DNA of 53,989 nt from the NCBI GenBank assembly GCA_018240505.1, contig JAFEFQ010000256.1, forward strand, positions 1-53,989. Reading direction: 5' to 3'. The DNA comes from Pseudomonadota bacterium. Lineage in GTDB: Bacteria > Pseudomonadota > Gammaproteobacteria > Xanthomonadales > Rhodanobacteraceae. This document shows positions 43,949 through 52,139 of the stretch, in pieces (position 1 is the stretch's first letter; each line of letters opens with the position of its first letter). Made by a program: the position numbers and the translations under genes. The notes beneath the pieces were generated by a model. That model saw only the letters and a list, made by a program, of their open reading frames with translations. It was not told the DNA's origin and searched no databases.

Positions 43949-45022
43949 TCAAGGTCTGTCGGCGCCCGCATCGCTGCCTACGACGAGCACCCTGAAACTG
44001 CCGTCGAGCACCGGCGCACGCGGATGCGGCTGCTCCTTGGTCGGCTCCGGCTTCGGTCCGAACTTCGCGGCGACGAGATAGACGAGATGGCTTTGCGGAT
44101 CGAGCGCCAGCGTGCGTGCGCTCGGCTGGGTTGGCACGTTCGCCACGTCGCGATAGTGATCGGCATCGACCTGCTTGACGACGGTCAACGTGCCGTCCTC
44201 GCCGTTGGAGCTGAACACGAAGCCGCGCTGCGCGTCGTAGGCTGCCGCATCGGGGCCCTTGCCGATCGCAACGCTGGCGACGAATTTCCCGGAAACGCTG
44301 TCGGTCACGACCATGCGCCCGTTCTGGCAGACCGAGAACAGGCGATGGCGCGCTTCGTCGAACGCGAGGCCGGAGGGATCCTCGCAGTCCTCGAGCTTCC
44401 ATTTCGCGACCAATTTCGCGTTCGACGAATCGATCTGCGCAAGCTCGCCCGTATCTTCGATGTTGAAGAAGATGCGGCCCTTGCCGTCGCTCACCGCGAA
44501 CTCGGGCTTGCCGCCGGCGGGAATCGTCGCGACGACTTTTTCCGTCTGCGGATCGATCACGCTGACGTCCTTGCTGCGGCCGTTGAACGTGAACAGATGC
44601 CTGCTCGCCTGGTCGTAGAGAATCGCATCCGGATTGTGCCCGCTCACCGCGATCGTGCCCGTGGGCTTGAGCGTGGCGAGATCGAACACGGTGAGATTGT
44701 CCGCGCGGCCGTTGCTCGTGTAGCCGCGACCGAGTTCGTGCACGATGGCGAAGCCATGTATCCCGGCGGTGCCCGGAATCGTCGTCGCGAGCGAGCCGTC
44801 GGCCAGATTGACGACGAGCGCGCGGTCGGAGCGGGCGATGAACAGATGCCCCGATTGCGGATCGGCGACGAGGTAGTCCCAGCCGCCCGCTCCGCCGATG
44901 GCGTATTGCCTGACGACCGAGTACACAGGCGCGCCGTTCGCCGCCGACGGCGCTGCGTGAAGGGGAAAGCCGATGGCGAGGAGACCTGCCGTGCAAAGCA
45001 AACTCGCTGGAAGCATGCGCAT
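43949..45022 (-). CDS. Secreted beta-propeller (YncE-like) protein
   Basis: A 357-residue exported protein. Signal peptide MRMLPASLLCTAGLLAIGFPLHA; the rest is about seven blades of the YVTN/NHL-like kind: GGWDYLVADPQSGHLFIARSD, GIHGFAIVHELGRGYTSN, NPDAILYDQASRHLFTFNGRSKDVSVIDPQTEKVV (split), PSGLAFDEARHRLFSVCQNG and ARTLALDPQSHLVYLVAAKFG. A possible role is binding or scaffolding in the periplasm; no catalytic motif is visible. The ATG follows AGAGGG. It ends 46 bases from the AIM24 remnant's start. Confidence 0.8.
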   Translation of the reverse strand: MRMLPASLLCTAGLLAIGFPLHAAPSAANGAPVYSVVRQYAIGGAGGWDYLVADPQSGHLFIARSDRALVVNLADGSLATTIPGTAGIHGFAIVHELGRGYTSNGRADNLTVFDLATLKPTGTIAVSGHNPDAILYDQASRHLFTFNGRSKDVSVIDPQTEKVVATIPAGGKPEFAVSDGKGRIFFNIEDTGELAQIDSSNAKLVAKWKLEDCEDPSGLAFDEARHRLFSVCQNGRMVVTDSVSGKFVASVAIGKGPDAAAYDAQRGFVFSSNGEDGTLTVVKQVDADHYRDVANVPTQPSARTLALDPQSHLVYLVAAKFGPKPEPTKEQPHPRAPVLDGSFRVLVVGSDAGADRP

Positions 45023-45167
45023 GGAATTACCCTCTGCCGGAGTTGGGGAAGCCGAATCTGCGCACCGTCGATGGCACCGCGGCACGCCGCAAGGGAATCG
45101 GTAGCCGAACTCCTTGCCGGTTTGCGGCCAGTGTCGCGCACACGCCGTTTGATTTTCCTAACGCCGC

Positions 45168-45704
45168 TCAGCCGCCCTTCGCGTAGCGCAACAGTACGCG
45201 CCACTGCGCGAACTTGGTCGCGCGCGGAATCGAGGCGTTCGCCGGACTCGTCGACGGCAACGCGAGCACGTCGATGCGTTCGCGCACTGCGGCACTCAGC
45301 TTTGGCTCGACATGCCGGCGGAACCCTTCGGCGGCCTTGCCGCCGTTGAGCGCGATCGCGCGGATCGTCGTCTCGCGGGCGAGCAGTCGCGGGATCGCGT
45401 TCGGCACCTCGCTCGCCTTGACGATGCTGCTGTCGAGGCTGCCGGGCCGCTCGACCTGCCGGTACACGTCCCAGATGCCGATGCCCCGCGCGTGCAGGCG
45501 CGCGATGCGCTCGGAATATGGCAGTTCGCGGCCCGCATCGAACAGTTCGCCCATGAACGTCCAGAACAGGTTCTGACCGTGGCCGTAGGACTGGCGCAGC
45601 TCGAGCGAACGCAGCGACGGCACGGTACCGAGCACGAGCACGCGGCAATCGCCGCCGACCTGCGGCGGGAAACTCGCCACCTTGTGCGATGTGCGTCCGG
45701 GCAT
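45168..45704 (-). CDS. UDG-superfamily DNA-deoxyinosine (hypoxanthine) glycosylase
   Basis: A 178-residue member of the uracil-DNA-glycosylase fold of the HDG-like group. Motif 1 reads LVLGTVPSLRSLELRQSYGHGQNLFWTF, where G-T-x-P-S-x-x-S and G-H-x-x-N-x-F-W are diagnostic; IGIWDVYRQVERPGSLDSSI follows and motif 2 near the C-terminus is LALPSTSPANA. Relatives excise hypoxanthine formed by adenine deamination. The start codon is preceded by an AT-rich stretch with no ribosome site. It diverges from csbD over a region with two palindromes. Confidence 0.82.
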   Translation of the reverse strand: MPGRTSHKVASFPPQVGGDCRVLVLGTVPSLRSLELRQSYGHGQNLFWTFMGELFDAGRELPYSERIARLHARGIGIWDVYRQVERPGSLDSSIVKASEVPNAIPRLLARETTIRAIALNGGKAAEGFRRHVEPKLSAAVRERIDVLALPSTSPANASIPRATKFAQWRVLLRYAKGG

Positions 45705-45749
45705 GAAAAATTTACTTATATAGAATTATACAAAATCCGCACAACTTTA

Positions 45750-45817
45750 CTCAGGTGAATGAACCTGAGACAAACACGCATCGGCGATAACCTCGACTTA
45801 ACTCCGATCTAATCGGA
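45750..45817. promoter_or_regulatory. Two palindromes between the glycosylase and csbD genes
   Basis: CTCAGGT-GAATGA-ACCTGAG (45750-45769) and TCCGAT-CTA-ATCGGA (45803-45817) lie in an unusually AT-rich spacer that also has TTTACTTATATAGAATTATA just before. Either may be an operator; neither has a T-run. No known consensus is recognised. Confidence 0.45.
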
Positions 45818-45901
45818 CATTCACTTCGTCCGCGTAGCATGGCCCGGGCGTCGTTGTGGTCAGAGGGCAACGGCGCTTCCCCACCCCAGCGGAGAAACAT
45901 C

Positions 45902-46129
45902 GTGAATCCCGACATCATCCAAGCCAACTGGACCCGACTGCGCGGTCCGATGCAGGAGAACTGGAGCAAGCTGACCGCCGCCGATCTGGCGCCCAGGGAG
46001 GGCGACCACAACTACCTCGTCGACAGGCTGCAGGCGCGCTACGGCTGGCAGAAGGACAAGGCCGAGCAGGAATGTTCGATGTTCGAGCAGCACATGCAAG
46101 GCGCCATGAAGCGGCAGCACGCCGCCTGA
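45902..46129 (+). CDS. CsbD-family stress-response protein
   Basis: A 75-residue hydrophilic protein starting at GTG (GGAG eight bases upstream). NPDIIQANWTRLRGPMQENW is the CsbD opening (N-x-x-x-x-G/A-x-W-x-x-x-x-G), followed by KLTAADLAPREGDHNYLVDRLQARYGWQKDKAEQE, the full family pattern. CsbD proteins are general-stress (sigma-B or RpoS dependent) proteins of unclear function. Followed by a strong terminator. Confidence 0.9.
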   Translation: MNPDIIQANWTRLRGPMQENWSKLTAADLAPREGDHNYLVDRLQARYGWQKDKAEQECSMFEQHMQGAMKRQHAA

Positions 46130-46161
46130 CCGCGCGCCGGGCAGCAGTACTCCCCGGCAAC

Positions 46162-46210
46162 GATGCGGAAACCGCGCTCCCAGGGCTGGTGCGGTTTCCG
46201 CATCTTCTTT
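46162..46210 (+). terminator. Intrinsic terminator of csbD
   Basis: A 14-bp perfect stem, GATGCGGAAACCGC / GCGGTTTCCGCATC, with a 15-base loop, followed by TTCTTT. It lies 32 bases after the csbD stop and touches the stop of the convergent peroxiredoxin gene. Confidence 0.85.
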
Positions 46211-46749
46211 CAGGCACCGTTCTTCAACACCGCGAGATCGGCAAGCACCTGGCCCGAGTTTTCCTTCGGATCGACGCCGACATAGTGCTTGGCGACCTTG
46301 CCGGCCGGGTCGATGAGGAAGGTTTCGCGCTTGGCGTAGCTCATCTTCATCTTTTCGCTGTAGGTGAGCACGCCATAGGCCTTGGCGGTCACCTGCGCGT
46401 TGTCGGACAGAAGCGGGAACGGCACGTGATACTTCTCGGCGAACGCCGCGTGCGACTTGATGTCGTCGAGGCTGACGCCGAGCACCTCGGCGCCGGCCTT
46501 GCGCAGCTTGAGCACGTCGTCGCGGAACGTGCAGACCTCGGTCGTGCAGCCCGGCGTATCGTCCTTCGGATAGAAATACAGCACGACCCACTTGCCGTGG
46601 TACTGGTCGAGCGTGCGCCAGTCGCCCTTCTGGTCCTGCAGCTTGAATGCGGGCGCCGCGGTGCCGACGGCCGGCGCCTCCTGCGCATGACCCTGGAACG
46701 CGATTGCCGCAGTGGCGACCAAGGCGGCAAGACGAAGGCTGATTTTCAT
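46210..46749 (-). CDS. Exported BCP/PrxQ-type peroxiredoxin
   Basis: A 179-residue thiol peroxidase with a cleavable signal peptide (MKISLRLAALVATAAIAFQGHA), which places it in the periplasm, unlike the usual cytosolic Bcp. Peroxidatic Cys68 and resolving Cys73 are in DDTPGCTTEVCTF, the C-x4-C arrangement of PrxQ. The core WVVLYFYPKD, GVSLDDIKSHAAFAEKYHVPFPLLSD and RETFLIDPAGKV is intact. It reduces hydroperoxides using thioredoxin-like donors. GGAG lies eight bases before the ATG. Confidence 0.92.
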   Translation of the reverse strand: MKISLRLAALVATAAIAFQGHAQEAPAVGTAAPAFKLQDQKGDWRTLDQYHGKWVVLYFYPKDDTPGCTTEVCTFRDDVLKLRKAGAEVLGVSLDDIKSHAAFAEKYHVPFPLLSDNAQVTAKAYGVLTYSEKMKMSYAKRETFLIDPAGKVAKHYVGVDPKENSGQVLADLAVLKNGA

Positions 46750-46793
46750 GACGTGTCTCCGTGGGGGTGTCGGGGTTAGACCGGAATCGACGG

Positions 46794-47378
46794 CTATTTC
46801 TTGCGTGTCGATTTCGCGACCGCAGGCTTTGCTGCCGCGGGCTTGTTCGCAACGGACGATTTCCTTGCCGTTTTCTTCGCGGCGGCCTGCTTCGGCGCCA
46901 CCTTCTTCGCGACGGTTTCCCGGATCGCGGCGGTCGGCGCGCGTACCCGCTCGTACAACTCGATGTATTGAGCGACGCTCATACCCGCGATCGAACGTGC
47001 GATCGCCGGCAGGTGCAGGTCGGCGAGCGATTTGAAGCGCAGGCAGGACTTGCCCATGTCGAGCTTGAGTCCCTGCGCGGCGAACGCCTCGCGCAACGCC
47101 CGATCTCGCGCCGGATCCATGTAAGCGCCCATCAGATAGAGCGAATACCCGCCCTTCTGCGCAGCGAGCGCGACGTAACCGAGCGGCTGGCCGTTGTACG
47201 TGTGCGGGTAACGCGCGAGCGGAATGCCGTAACCCAGCATGCCCCAAGCCAGGGTTTCCTCGTAGCCTTGCGGCAGGTTTTCGAGGATCAGCTTGCGCAC
47301 CGTGGCAATGACCTCGCGCCGGACGGGAGGCAAGGCGACCAGATAGTCTTCGATGCTCAAGGCCGTACTGCGCGGCAT
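46794..47378 (-). CDS. DUF1801 protein with Lys/Ala-rich tail
   Basis: A 194-residue protein. Residues 1-135 are a DUF1801 domain (YdhG/YjhX-like fold): TALSIEDYLVALPPVRREVIATVRKLIL, WGMLGYGIPLARY, YVALAAQKGGYSLYLMGAY, GLKLDMGKSCLRFKSLADLHL. The rest is a low-complexity histone-H1-like tail of Lys, Ala and Pro (VAKKVAPKQAAAKKTARKS, AAAKPAVAKSTRKK) that could bind DNA or RNA. The start at 47378 has GAGGG five bases upstream; an ATG at 47390 overlaps the VOC stop and is also possible. Last gene of a three-gene overlapping cluster. Confidence 0.82.
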   Translation of the reverse strand: MPRSTALSIEDYLVALPPVRREVIATVRKLILENLPQGYEETLAWGMLGYGIPLARYPHTYNGQPLGYVALAAQKGGYSLYLMGAYMDPARDRALREAFAAQGLKLDMGKSCLRFKSLADLHLPAIARSIAGMSVAQYIELYERVRAPTAAIRETVAKKVAPKQAAAKKTARKSSVANKPAAAKPAVAKSTRKK

Positions 47379-47386
47379 GGCAACCC

Positions 47387-47779
47387 TCATTTCAGTTGCA
47401 GCAGATCCCACTTGTTGCCGTACAGATCCTCGAACACCGCGACCGTGGCGTAGGCCTCGTGGCGCGGCGCCTCGTGGAACTTCACGCCCTGCGCGAGCAT
47501 GCGTGCATGATCGCGTGCGAAATCATCGGTGTGCAGGAACAGGAACACGCGGCCGCCGGTCTGGTCGCCGACGCGCGCGCCCTGCTCCGGCGTCGACGCC
47601 TGCGCGAGCAGCAATGGCGTCGCCGACGCGCGCGCGGGCGCAACGAGCACCCAGCGCTTGCCGCCGCCGAGGTCGGTGTCGTCGACCACGACGAAGTCGA
47701 GGCAGCGCGTGTACCACGTGATCGCTTCGTCGTAGTCGCGCACGACGAGGCTGACGGCACCGATCTTGCGCATCGTCAT
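47387..47779 (-). CDS. VOC-superfamily (glyoxalase/bleomycin-resistance-like) protein
   Basis: A 130-residue vicinal-oxygen-chelate protein with two beta-alpha-beta-beta-beta modules: AVSLVVRDYDEAITWYTRCLDFVVVDDTDL and GGRVFLFLHTDDFARDHARMLAQGVKF, ending AVFEDLYGNKWDLLQL, with the usual D-x-x-G-N-x-W/F-x-L. The pattern resembles VOC proteins annotated as extradiol-dioxygenase-like. Substrate unknown. The ATG at 47779 overlaps the stop of the upstream lipoprotein gene; 47773 is an alternative. Confidence 0.88.
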   Translation of the reverse strand: MTMRKIGAVSLVVRDYDEAITWYTRCLDFVVVDDTDLGGGKRWVLVAPARASATPLLLAQASTPEQGARVGDQTGGRVFLFLHTDDFARDHARMLAQGVKFHEAPRHEAYATVAVFEDLYGNKWDLLQLK

Positions 47780-48552
47780 TTCTTCTTCGTCGTGTTCGGC
47801 AAATGCGACATGTCGAGGCCGCCGGTCTCGAATTGAAGCGTCTTCTTGCCCTCGCCGACGAGGACGACATCGATCGCGACCTTCTTCGTCTTCAGCACGC
47901 GCGCGATGAACGCCTTGTCGTCGTCGATGAACAGCGCCGGCTCGCCGGTCGGCGGGATCGTCGCCTTCCACGGCCTGGCCGGTTCGCCGTCGAAGCTGAC
48001 CGGCAAGGTCTTGCAGCCCGACTTGCAGTTGAACTTCTCGTTGTCGAGGATCAGGTACACCGTCTGCCCCCATTCGGGGTGCTGGCGCAGGATCAGGTGC
48101 ACGTGCTTGGCGTCCTTGCCGGTCAGGCCGAGCGGCGCCAGCGGCGGATTGTTCTCGATCGAGCCGGCGTATTGCGTGCCGCCCTTGACCGACGTGACCG
48201 TGTACGCCCACAGGCCGGCGAGGCGGCGCTTTTCGCTGTCCTCCTTCGCTTTCGCCGTGACCTCCGCCAGCGTTTCCTTGATCTTCGCGGCAGCCGCGCT
48301 GTCGGGATATTTCGTGACGGTCTCGGTGCCGACCTGGGCGGCGATGTCGAGGCTGCCGCTCGTGCGCATCTGCTCGTAGAGCTTCAGGCCTTTCCCGGCC
48401 TGCGCCTCGGCGTTCGCCCTGGCTGCGGCAGCGGCATCCTGCGCAGGCGCAGCGGCTGGCGCGGCGGCGCCCGGCGGATTCGATCCCGACGAACACGCGG
48501 CGAGCGCGAGCGCGCCAGCGAGGCTGACGCTGGCGGAATACCGTTTCGACAT
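47776..48552 (-). CDS. Lipoprotein of unknown family
   Basis: A 258-residue lipoprotein: MSKRYSASVSLAGALALAAC with lipobox LAAC at about 17-20, then an Ala/Pro-rich linker, a helical region (AEAQAGKGLKLYEQMRTSGSLDIAAQVGTETVTKYPDS, a tetratricopeptide-like look) and a beta-rich C-terminal half (LAGLWAYTVTSVKGGTQYAGSIENN, QTVYLILDNEKFNCKSGCKTLPVSFDG) with a Cys pair, probably a disulfide. Not recognised. The ATG has GAGGTG five bases upstream. First of three overlapping genes. Confidence 0.7.
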   Translation of the reverse strand: MSKRYSASVSLAGALALAACSSGSNPPGAAAPAAAPAQDAAAAARANAEAQAGKGLKLYEQMRTSGSLDIAAQVGTETVTKYPDSAAAAKIKETLAEVTAKAKEDSEKRRLAGLWAYTVTSVKGGTQYAGSIENNPPLAPLGLTGKDAKHVHLILRQHPEWGQTVYLILDNEKFNCKSGCKTLPVSFDGEPARPWKATIPPTGEPALFIDDDKAFIARVLKTKKVAIDVVLVGEGKKTLQFETGGLDMSHLPNTTKKK

Positions 48553-48618
48553 GGCGCACCTCGCTGCAGACACCGGGGCCGCAACGATAGCGCACCGCGC
48601 CGCCGTGCGACAGACATT

Positions 48619-49209
48619 CTAGCGGCAGGGGTCGCGACCAAGATTCTTGTCGTAGGTCGACACGTCCTGATCGTGGATGCGACCGCTGCGCCCGACGGCG
48701 CCGGCGCGGCGCAGCTCGTAGCAGGCGTCCTCGCGCGAGATGCGCGTCGACGTCACCGCAACCGACTTGCCGGCGGAAGATTTCGATGTGGCGGCGCGGC
48801 CGCGATGCGCAGCGCCTTGCGCATCGATCGCCGCAACCGAATGCGGGCAAGCACCGTGGCGATAGAACACCTGGCCGTCGGCCGTGCGGCATTCGTAGGA
48901 AGTTGCCGCGATTGCTTCGCCGCGCCGTGTGGTCGCCCGCACAGGTCCTACGCGACGTGCGCCATGCGGATTCGTCTCGCGTTCGACCGCATAGGCCGGC
49001 GATGCCGCGTACGCCGGTGCGGGCGCGAGCGCAACGGCGGATTGACTCGCAGCCTGCGCGCAGGGCTGGTCCTGGAAACTCACCGCGCCGCGTGCATCGG
49101 TGCATTTGTATACTTCGGCGCGCGCGCCCGCGGCATAGCTCGCGAGCAGCAGCACGGCGAGCCATTCGTACCAGCGCAGCGGCCGCGGCGTGCGTTCGAG
49201 ATCGAGCAT
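48619..49209 (-). CDS. DUF4124-domain exported protein
   Basis: A 196-residue protein with an N-terminal membrane/signal helix (WYEWLAVLLLASYAAGARA) and the DUF4124 motif immediately after it: EVYKCTDARGAVSFQDQPC (Y-K-C-x-D-x-x-G-x-x-x-x-x-D-x-P-C). A second Cys-containing piece follows (YECRTADGQVFYRHGACPHS), and a C-terminal half with EDACYELRRAGAV. DUF4124 proteins are periplasmic and of unknown function. The ATG at 49209 has GGAGG eight bases upstream. Confidence 0.8.
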   Translation of the reverse strand: MLDLERTPRPLRWYEWLAVLLLASYAAGARAEVYKCTDARGAVSFQDQPCAQAASQSAVALAPAPAYAASPAYAVERETNPHGARRVGPVRATTRRGEAIAATSYECRTADGQVFYRHGACPHSVAAIDAQGAAHRGRAATSKSSAGKSVAVTSTRISREDACYELRRAGAVGRSGRIHDQDVSTYDKNLGRDPCR

Positions 49210-49458
49210 GACATGTCCTCCCCGTTGTCGCAGCACATCCTGCGCCGCGCCTGCGCCCGCCGCCATGTGCAAACGGCGTGGCGGCGTGTAGGAAATCGCC
49301 GATCAGCGTTTGTCACCGCCGGCGCCGGCCCTCGGGGCGCCTCGATCCGGCTGCGGCGAAAGCATCGGCCTCAACCGCCCCACTGTAGGCGAACGACGTG
49401 CGGGATGCCGGGCACGTTGCATGTCAGCGCGATTGCAGCACGGTGGCACAATGCGCGC

Positions 49459-50541
49459 GTGAGAAAAATCGTGCACATCGATATGGACGCGTTCTACGCC
49501 TCGGTCGAGCAGCGCGACGAGCCGAGCCTGCGCGGCAAGCCCGTCGTCGTCGCCTGGCGCGGCGCGCGTTCGGTCGTCTGCGCGGCGTCGTACGAGGCGC
49601 GCAAGTTCGGCGTGCGTTCGGCGATGCCGGCGTTGCGCGCGGCACGACTGTGCCCACAGGCGATCTTCGTACCGCCGGATTTCTCGCGCTATCGCGCCGT
49701 GTCGAAGCAGGTGCGCGAAATCTTCCACGCGCACACCGACTTGGTCGAACCGCTGTCGCTCGACGAAGCCTATCTCGACGTGACCGAGCCGAAGACGGAA
49801 TTTTCTTCCGCCACCGCCATCGCAAAAGCGATCCGCGCGCAGATTTTCGAGACGACGCGGCTCACCGCTTCGGCCGGCGTCGCGCCGAACAAGTTCCTCG
49901 CCAAGATCGCCTCCGACTGGCGCAAGCCGAACGGCCTGTTCGTGATCAAGCCCGAGCAGGCCGAAACGTTCCTCGCGCCGCTCGACGTGGCGAAAATTCC
50001 CGGCGTTGGCAAGGTGATGAACGCGAAGCTCGAGGCGCTCGGCGTGCACACCTGCGCCGACCTGCGCGCGTTCGATGCGCGCGAACTCGAGCGCCGCTTC
50101 GGCCGCTACGGCCTGCGCCTGCGCGAGCTGAGCCTCGGCATCGACGAGCGCGCCGTGAATCCGGACCAGAGCGTGCAGTCGATTTCCTCCGAGGATACGT
50201 TCGCGCACGACGTACTGCTCGCCGAGATCGAACCGACGATCCGCGAGCTGGCGGCGAAGACCTGGAGCGCGACGCGCAAGACCGAGCGTGTCGGCCGCAC
50301 CGTCGTGCTCAAGCTCAAGACCAGCGACTTCCACATCCTGACGCGCAGCCACACACCGCCCGCGCCGCCGCAGACCGAGGAGGCATTCGTCGCGCTCGCC
50401 GTGAGCCTGCGCGAGCGCGTCGACCTGCCGCCGCGCACGCGCTATCGCCTGGTCGGCGTGGGCCTCGCCAATTTCCGCGACGAGCACGAGCTGCCGCCGC
50501 AGGCGGAGCTGTTCGAGGACAACTTCGCCGACACCCGCTAG
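49459..50541 (+). CDS. dinB: DNA polymerase IV (Y-family)
   Basis: A 360-residue error-prone translesion polymerase. Catalytic carboxylates: Asp8 in KIVHIDMDAFYASVEQ, and Asp102-Glu103 in LSLDEAYLDVT. YEARKFGVRSAMP, TASAGVAPNKFLAKIASDWRKPNG and the HhH IPGVGKVMNAKLEALGV are all present, as is the little-finger domain ending VGVGLANF. No beta-clamp-binding QL-x-L-F motif is clear, but the end ELPPQAELFEDNF could serve. The GTG start at 49459 gives the standard N-terminus. I see no obvious LexA box upstream. Its last four bases (CTAG) are shared with the stop of the convergent dioxygenase gene. Confidence 0.95.
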   Translation: MRKIVHIDMDAFYASVEQRDEPSLRGKPVVVAWRGARSVVCAASYEARKFGVRSAMPALRAARLCPQAIFVPPDFSRYRAVSKQVREIFHAHTDLVEPLSLDEAYLDVTEPKTEFSSATAIAKAIRAQIFETTRLTASAGVAPNKFLAKIASDWRKPNGLFVIKPEQAETFLAPLDVAKIPGVGKVMNAKLEALGVHTCADLRAFDARELERRFGRYGLRLRELSLGIDERAVNPDQSVQSISSEDTFAHDVLLAEIEPTIRELAAKTWSATRKTERVGRTVVLKLKTSDFHILTRSHTPPAPPQTEEAFVALAVSLRERVDLPPRTRYRLVGVGLANFRDEHELPPQAELFEDNFADTR

Positions 50542-52139
50542 GCTGCGATACCCAGCGTCAGCGTCGCGACATAGCCATTGGCGACGTCGCCGGCGATCGT
50601 CGCCATCTCGTAGGTCGTGCCGTCGCTGAACACGTTGTCCTGGGCGAAACTCGTCACCGACGTGTTCTGCCCGCGCGCCGCGTACAAAGTGGAATTGTAT
50701 ACTGCCTTCGTCACATCCAGCGGGAACGCCATCTGCGTCGTGATGACCGCCGCGCCCTGCCTGAGCGTGTCGTCTAGATAGGCCTGGATGTGGATGTGGG
50801 TGATGCGCCCGCTGTACCAGCCCGGGTAGATCGTGTCGAACACGACCTGGCCGCTGGCGTCGGTGACCTGGATGCCGCGCAGGAAGCTCTGCCCGGTCGC
50901 GTTGACGCCGCCGGTCTGGTTCGCGTAGCCCGAGTAGACGCCGTCCTTGTCGCAATGCCAAATGTAGATCGCCGCGTTGGTGATCGGCGCGCAACTGTTG
51001 TTGACGTCGATCAGGCGCAGGATGAGCTTCAGCGGCGCGCCGGTCTTGCCGTCGGTGATGTCGCGGCGCTGCAGCGCGGTATTCGACAGGATCGAGTACA
51101 GCGGGTACGGACCGTCCGTTTCCGACGGGATGAGCGCGCAGGCCGCGCCGAACGTGCACGCCGACGGCGTCGACCCGGTGCGCTGCAGCGTGATGTCGCC
51201 AGTCTGGCCGGCGAATTCGCCGGAGGTGAACGCGTAGCTCAGCACCGCGGCGCCGCAGCTCGAATAGGTCAGCGTCGCGCTGCCGACCGCGGTGGCGACG
51301 ACCTTGGTCGCTGCCGAATTGAAGGTGCCGTTGCTCGTCGTGTACAGCGTGAGCGCGATCGAGGTGGCGCCGGGCACATAGGCGGCGGTCTGCCCGGTGA
51401 ACCAGCGCTGGCCGGCAGCACCGCTGTTCGCGCCGTCGGGCGCAAAGGTGAACCAGCTCAGGAACACGTAGGGCGTGGACGGATTGACTTCGATCAGCAC
51501 GCCCTGCCCGCTCGTCGGCTTGTTGTACCAGGTGCCCGAGAGCGCGAAGTTCGCATCCGCGACGCTTCCGCCGCTCGCCGCGCAGGCGATGTTGCTCATC
51601 AGGCGCGCGAGCGGAATGCTGCCGGCACGGCCGTCGCTGAAACTGAAATCGAGGCTGCCGCTCGTGCAGCTCGCGAAGGACAGCGTGCCTTCGCCGATGA
51701 CGACCGAATACGGCGTCGGCGCGGCGTTGAAGTTACCTCCGGTGACCTGATAGAAGGTCACGCTCGCGCTCGTCGCGCCCGCCGCGAGCGTGCCGCTGAA
51801 CGTATACCAGCGTTGCGCCGTCGCGCCGCCGGCCACGGCGTCATAGGTGTACCACGCGCCGAAGACGATGTTTTGCGTGGGGAACACTTCGATGAGGAAA
51901 CCCTGGCCCGATGTCGCCGGGTCGTACCACGCTCCGGTGAGGCCTTGCTGGTCGATGTCGATGCCCGCCGCGCCTTGCGCCACGGCGGTCGAATTCCGGC
52001 CGATCAGCTCGCCGAGCAACGGCAGGGCCGGCAGCGCGCCGAAGGCGGCGAGCATGCGGCGGCGGCCGCGGCGGGTCGCGTTTTCATCGGAGTCGGGGCG
52101 TGCCATCGCGCGCGCCTTGTCTTGCTGGTTGGGCAACAT
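50538..52139 (-). CDS. Secreted intradiol-dioxygenase-like protein with two N-terminal beta repeats
   Basis: A 533-residue protein with three parts. Residues about 22-56 are a Tat-like signal (RRGRRRMLAAFGALPALPLL, AVAQG). Two related repeats follow at about 66-181 and 199-320, each G-x-W-Y-x-x-x-T-S-G-Q-G-x-L-I-E-V, then W-[YF]-T-[YF] and Q-R-W-[YF]-T and a Cys in a T/S-S/Y-C stretch. The C-terminal 200 residues are an intradiol ring-cleavage dioxygenase-like domain: ETDGPYPLYS, NAAIYIWHCDKDGVYSGY (Tyr402), TIYPGWYSGRITHIHIQ with a Tyr in YPGWY and His448 and His450, matching the 2-Tyr 2-His iron site. Substrate unknown, probably an aromatic or polyphenol outside the cell. Confidence 0.82.
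   Translation of the reverse strand: MLPNQQDKARAMARPDSDENATRRGRRRMLAAFGALPALPLLGELIGRNSTAVAQGAAGIDIDQQGLTGAWYDPATSGQGFLIEVFPTQNIVFGAWYTYDAVAGGATAQRWYTFSGTLAAGATSASVTFYQVTGGNFNAAPTPYSVVIGEGTLSFASCTSGSLDFSFSDGRAGSIPLARLMSNIACAASGGSVADANFALSGTWYNKPTSGQGVLIEVNPSTPYVFLSWFTFAPDGANSGAAGQRWFTGQTAAYVPGATSIALTLYTTSNGTFNSAATKVVATAVGSATLTYSSCGAAVLSYAFTSGEFAGQTGDITLQRTGSTPSACTFGAACALIPSETDGPYPLYSILSNTALQRRDITDGKTGAPLKLILRLIDVNNSCAPITNAAIYIWHCDKDGVYSGYANQTGGVNATGQSFLRGIQVTDASGQVVFDTIYPGWYSGRITHIHIQAYLDDTLRQGAAVITTQMAFPLDVTKAVYNSTLYAARGQNTSVTSFAQDNVFSDGTTYEMATIAGDVANGYVATLTLGIAA

Noticed and set aside
45751..46011. Minus-strand open frame opposite csbD
   Set aside because: It is a shadow of csbD and its AT-rich leader without a family match or ribosome site.
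47803..49458. Plus-strand extension upstream of dinB giving a 912-codon frame
   Set aside because: The part before 49459 is antisense to two exported-protein genes; the Pol IV N-terminus begins at the GTG at 49459.
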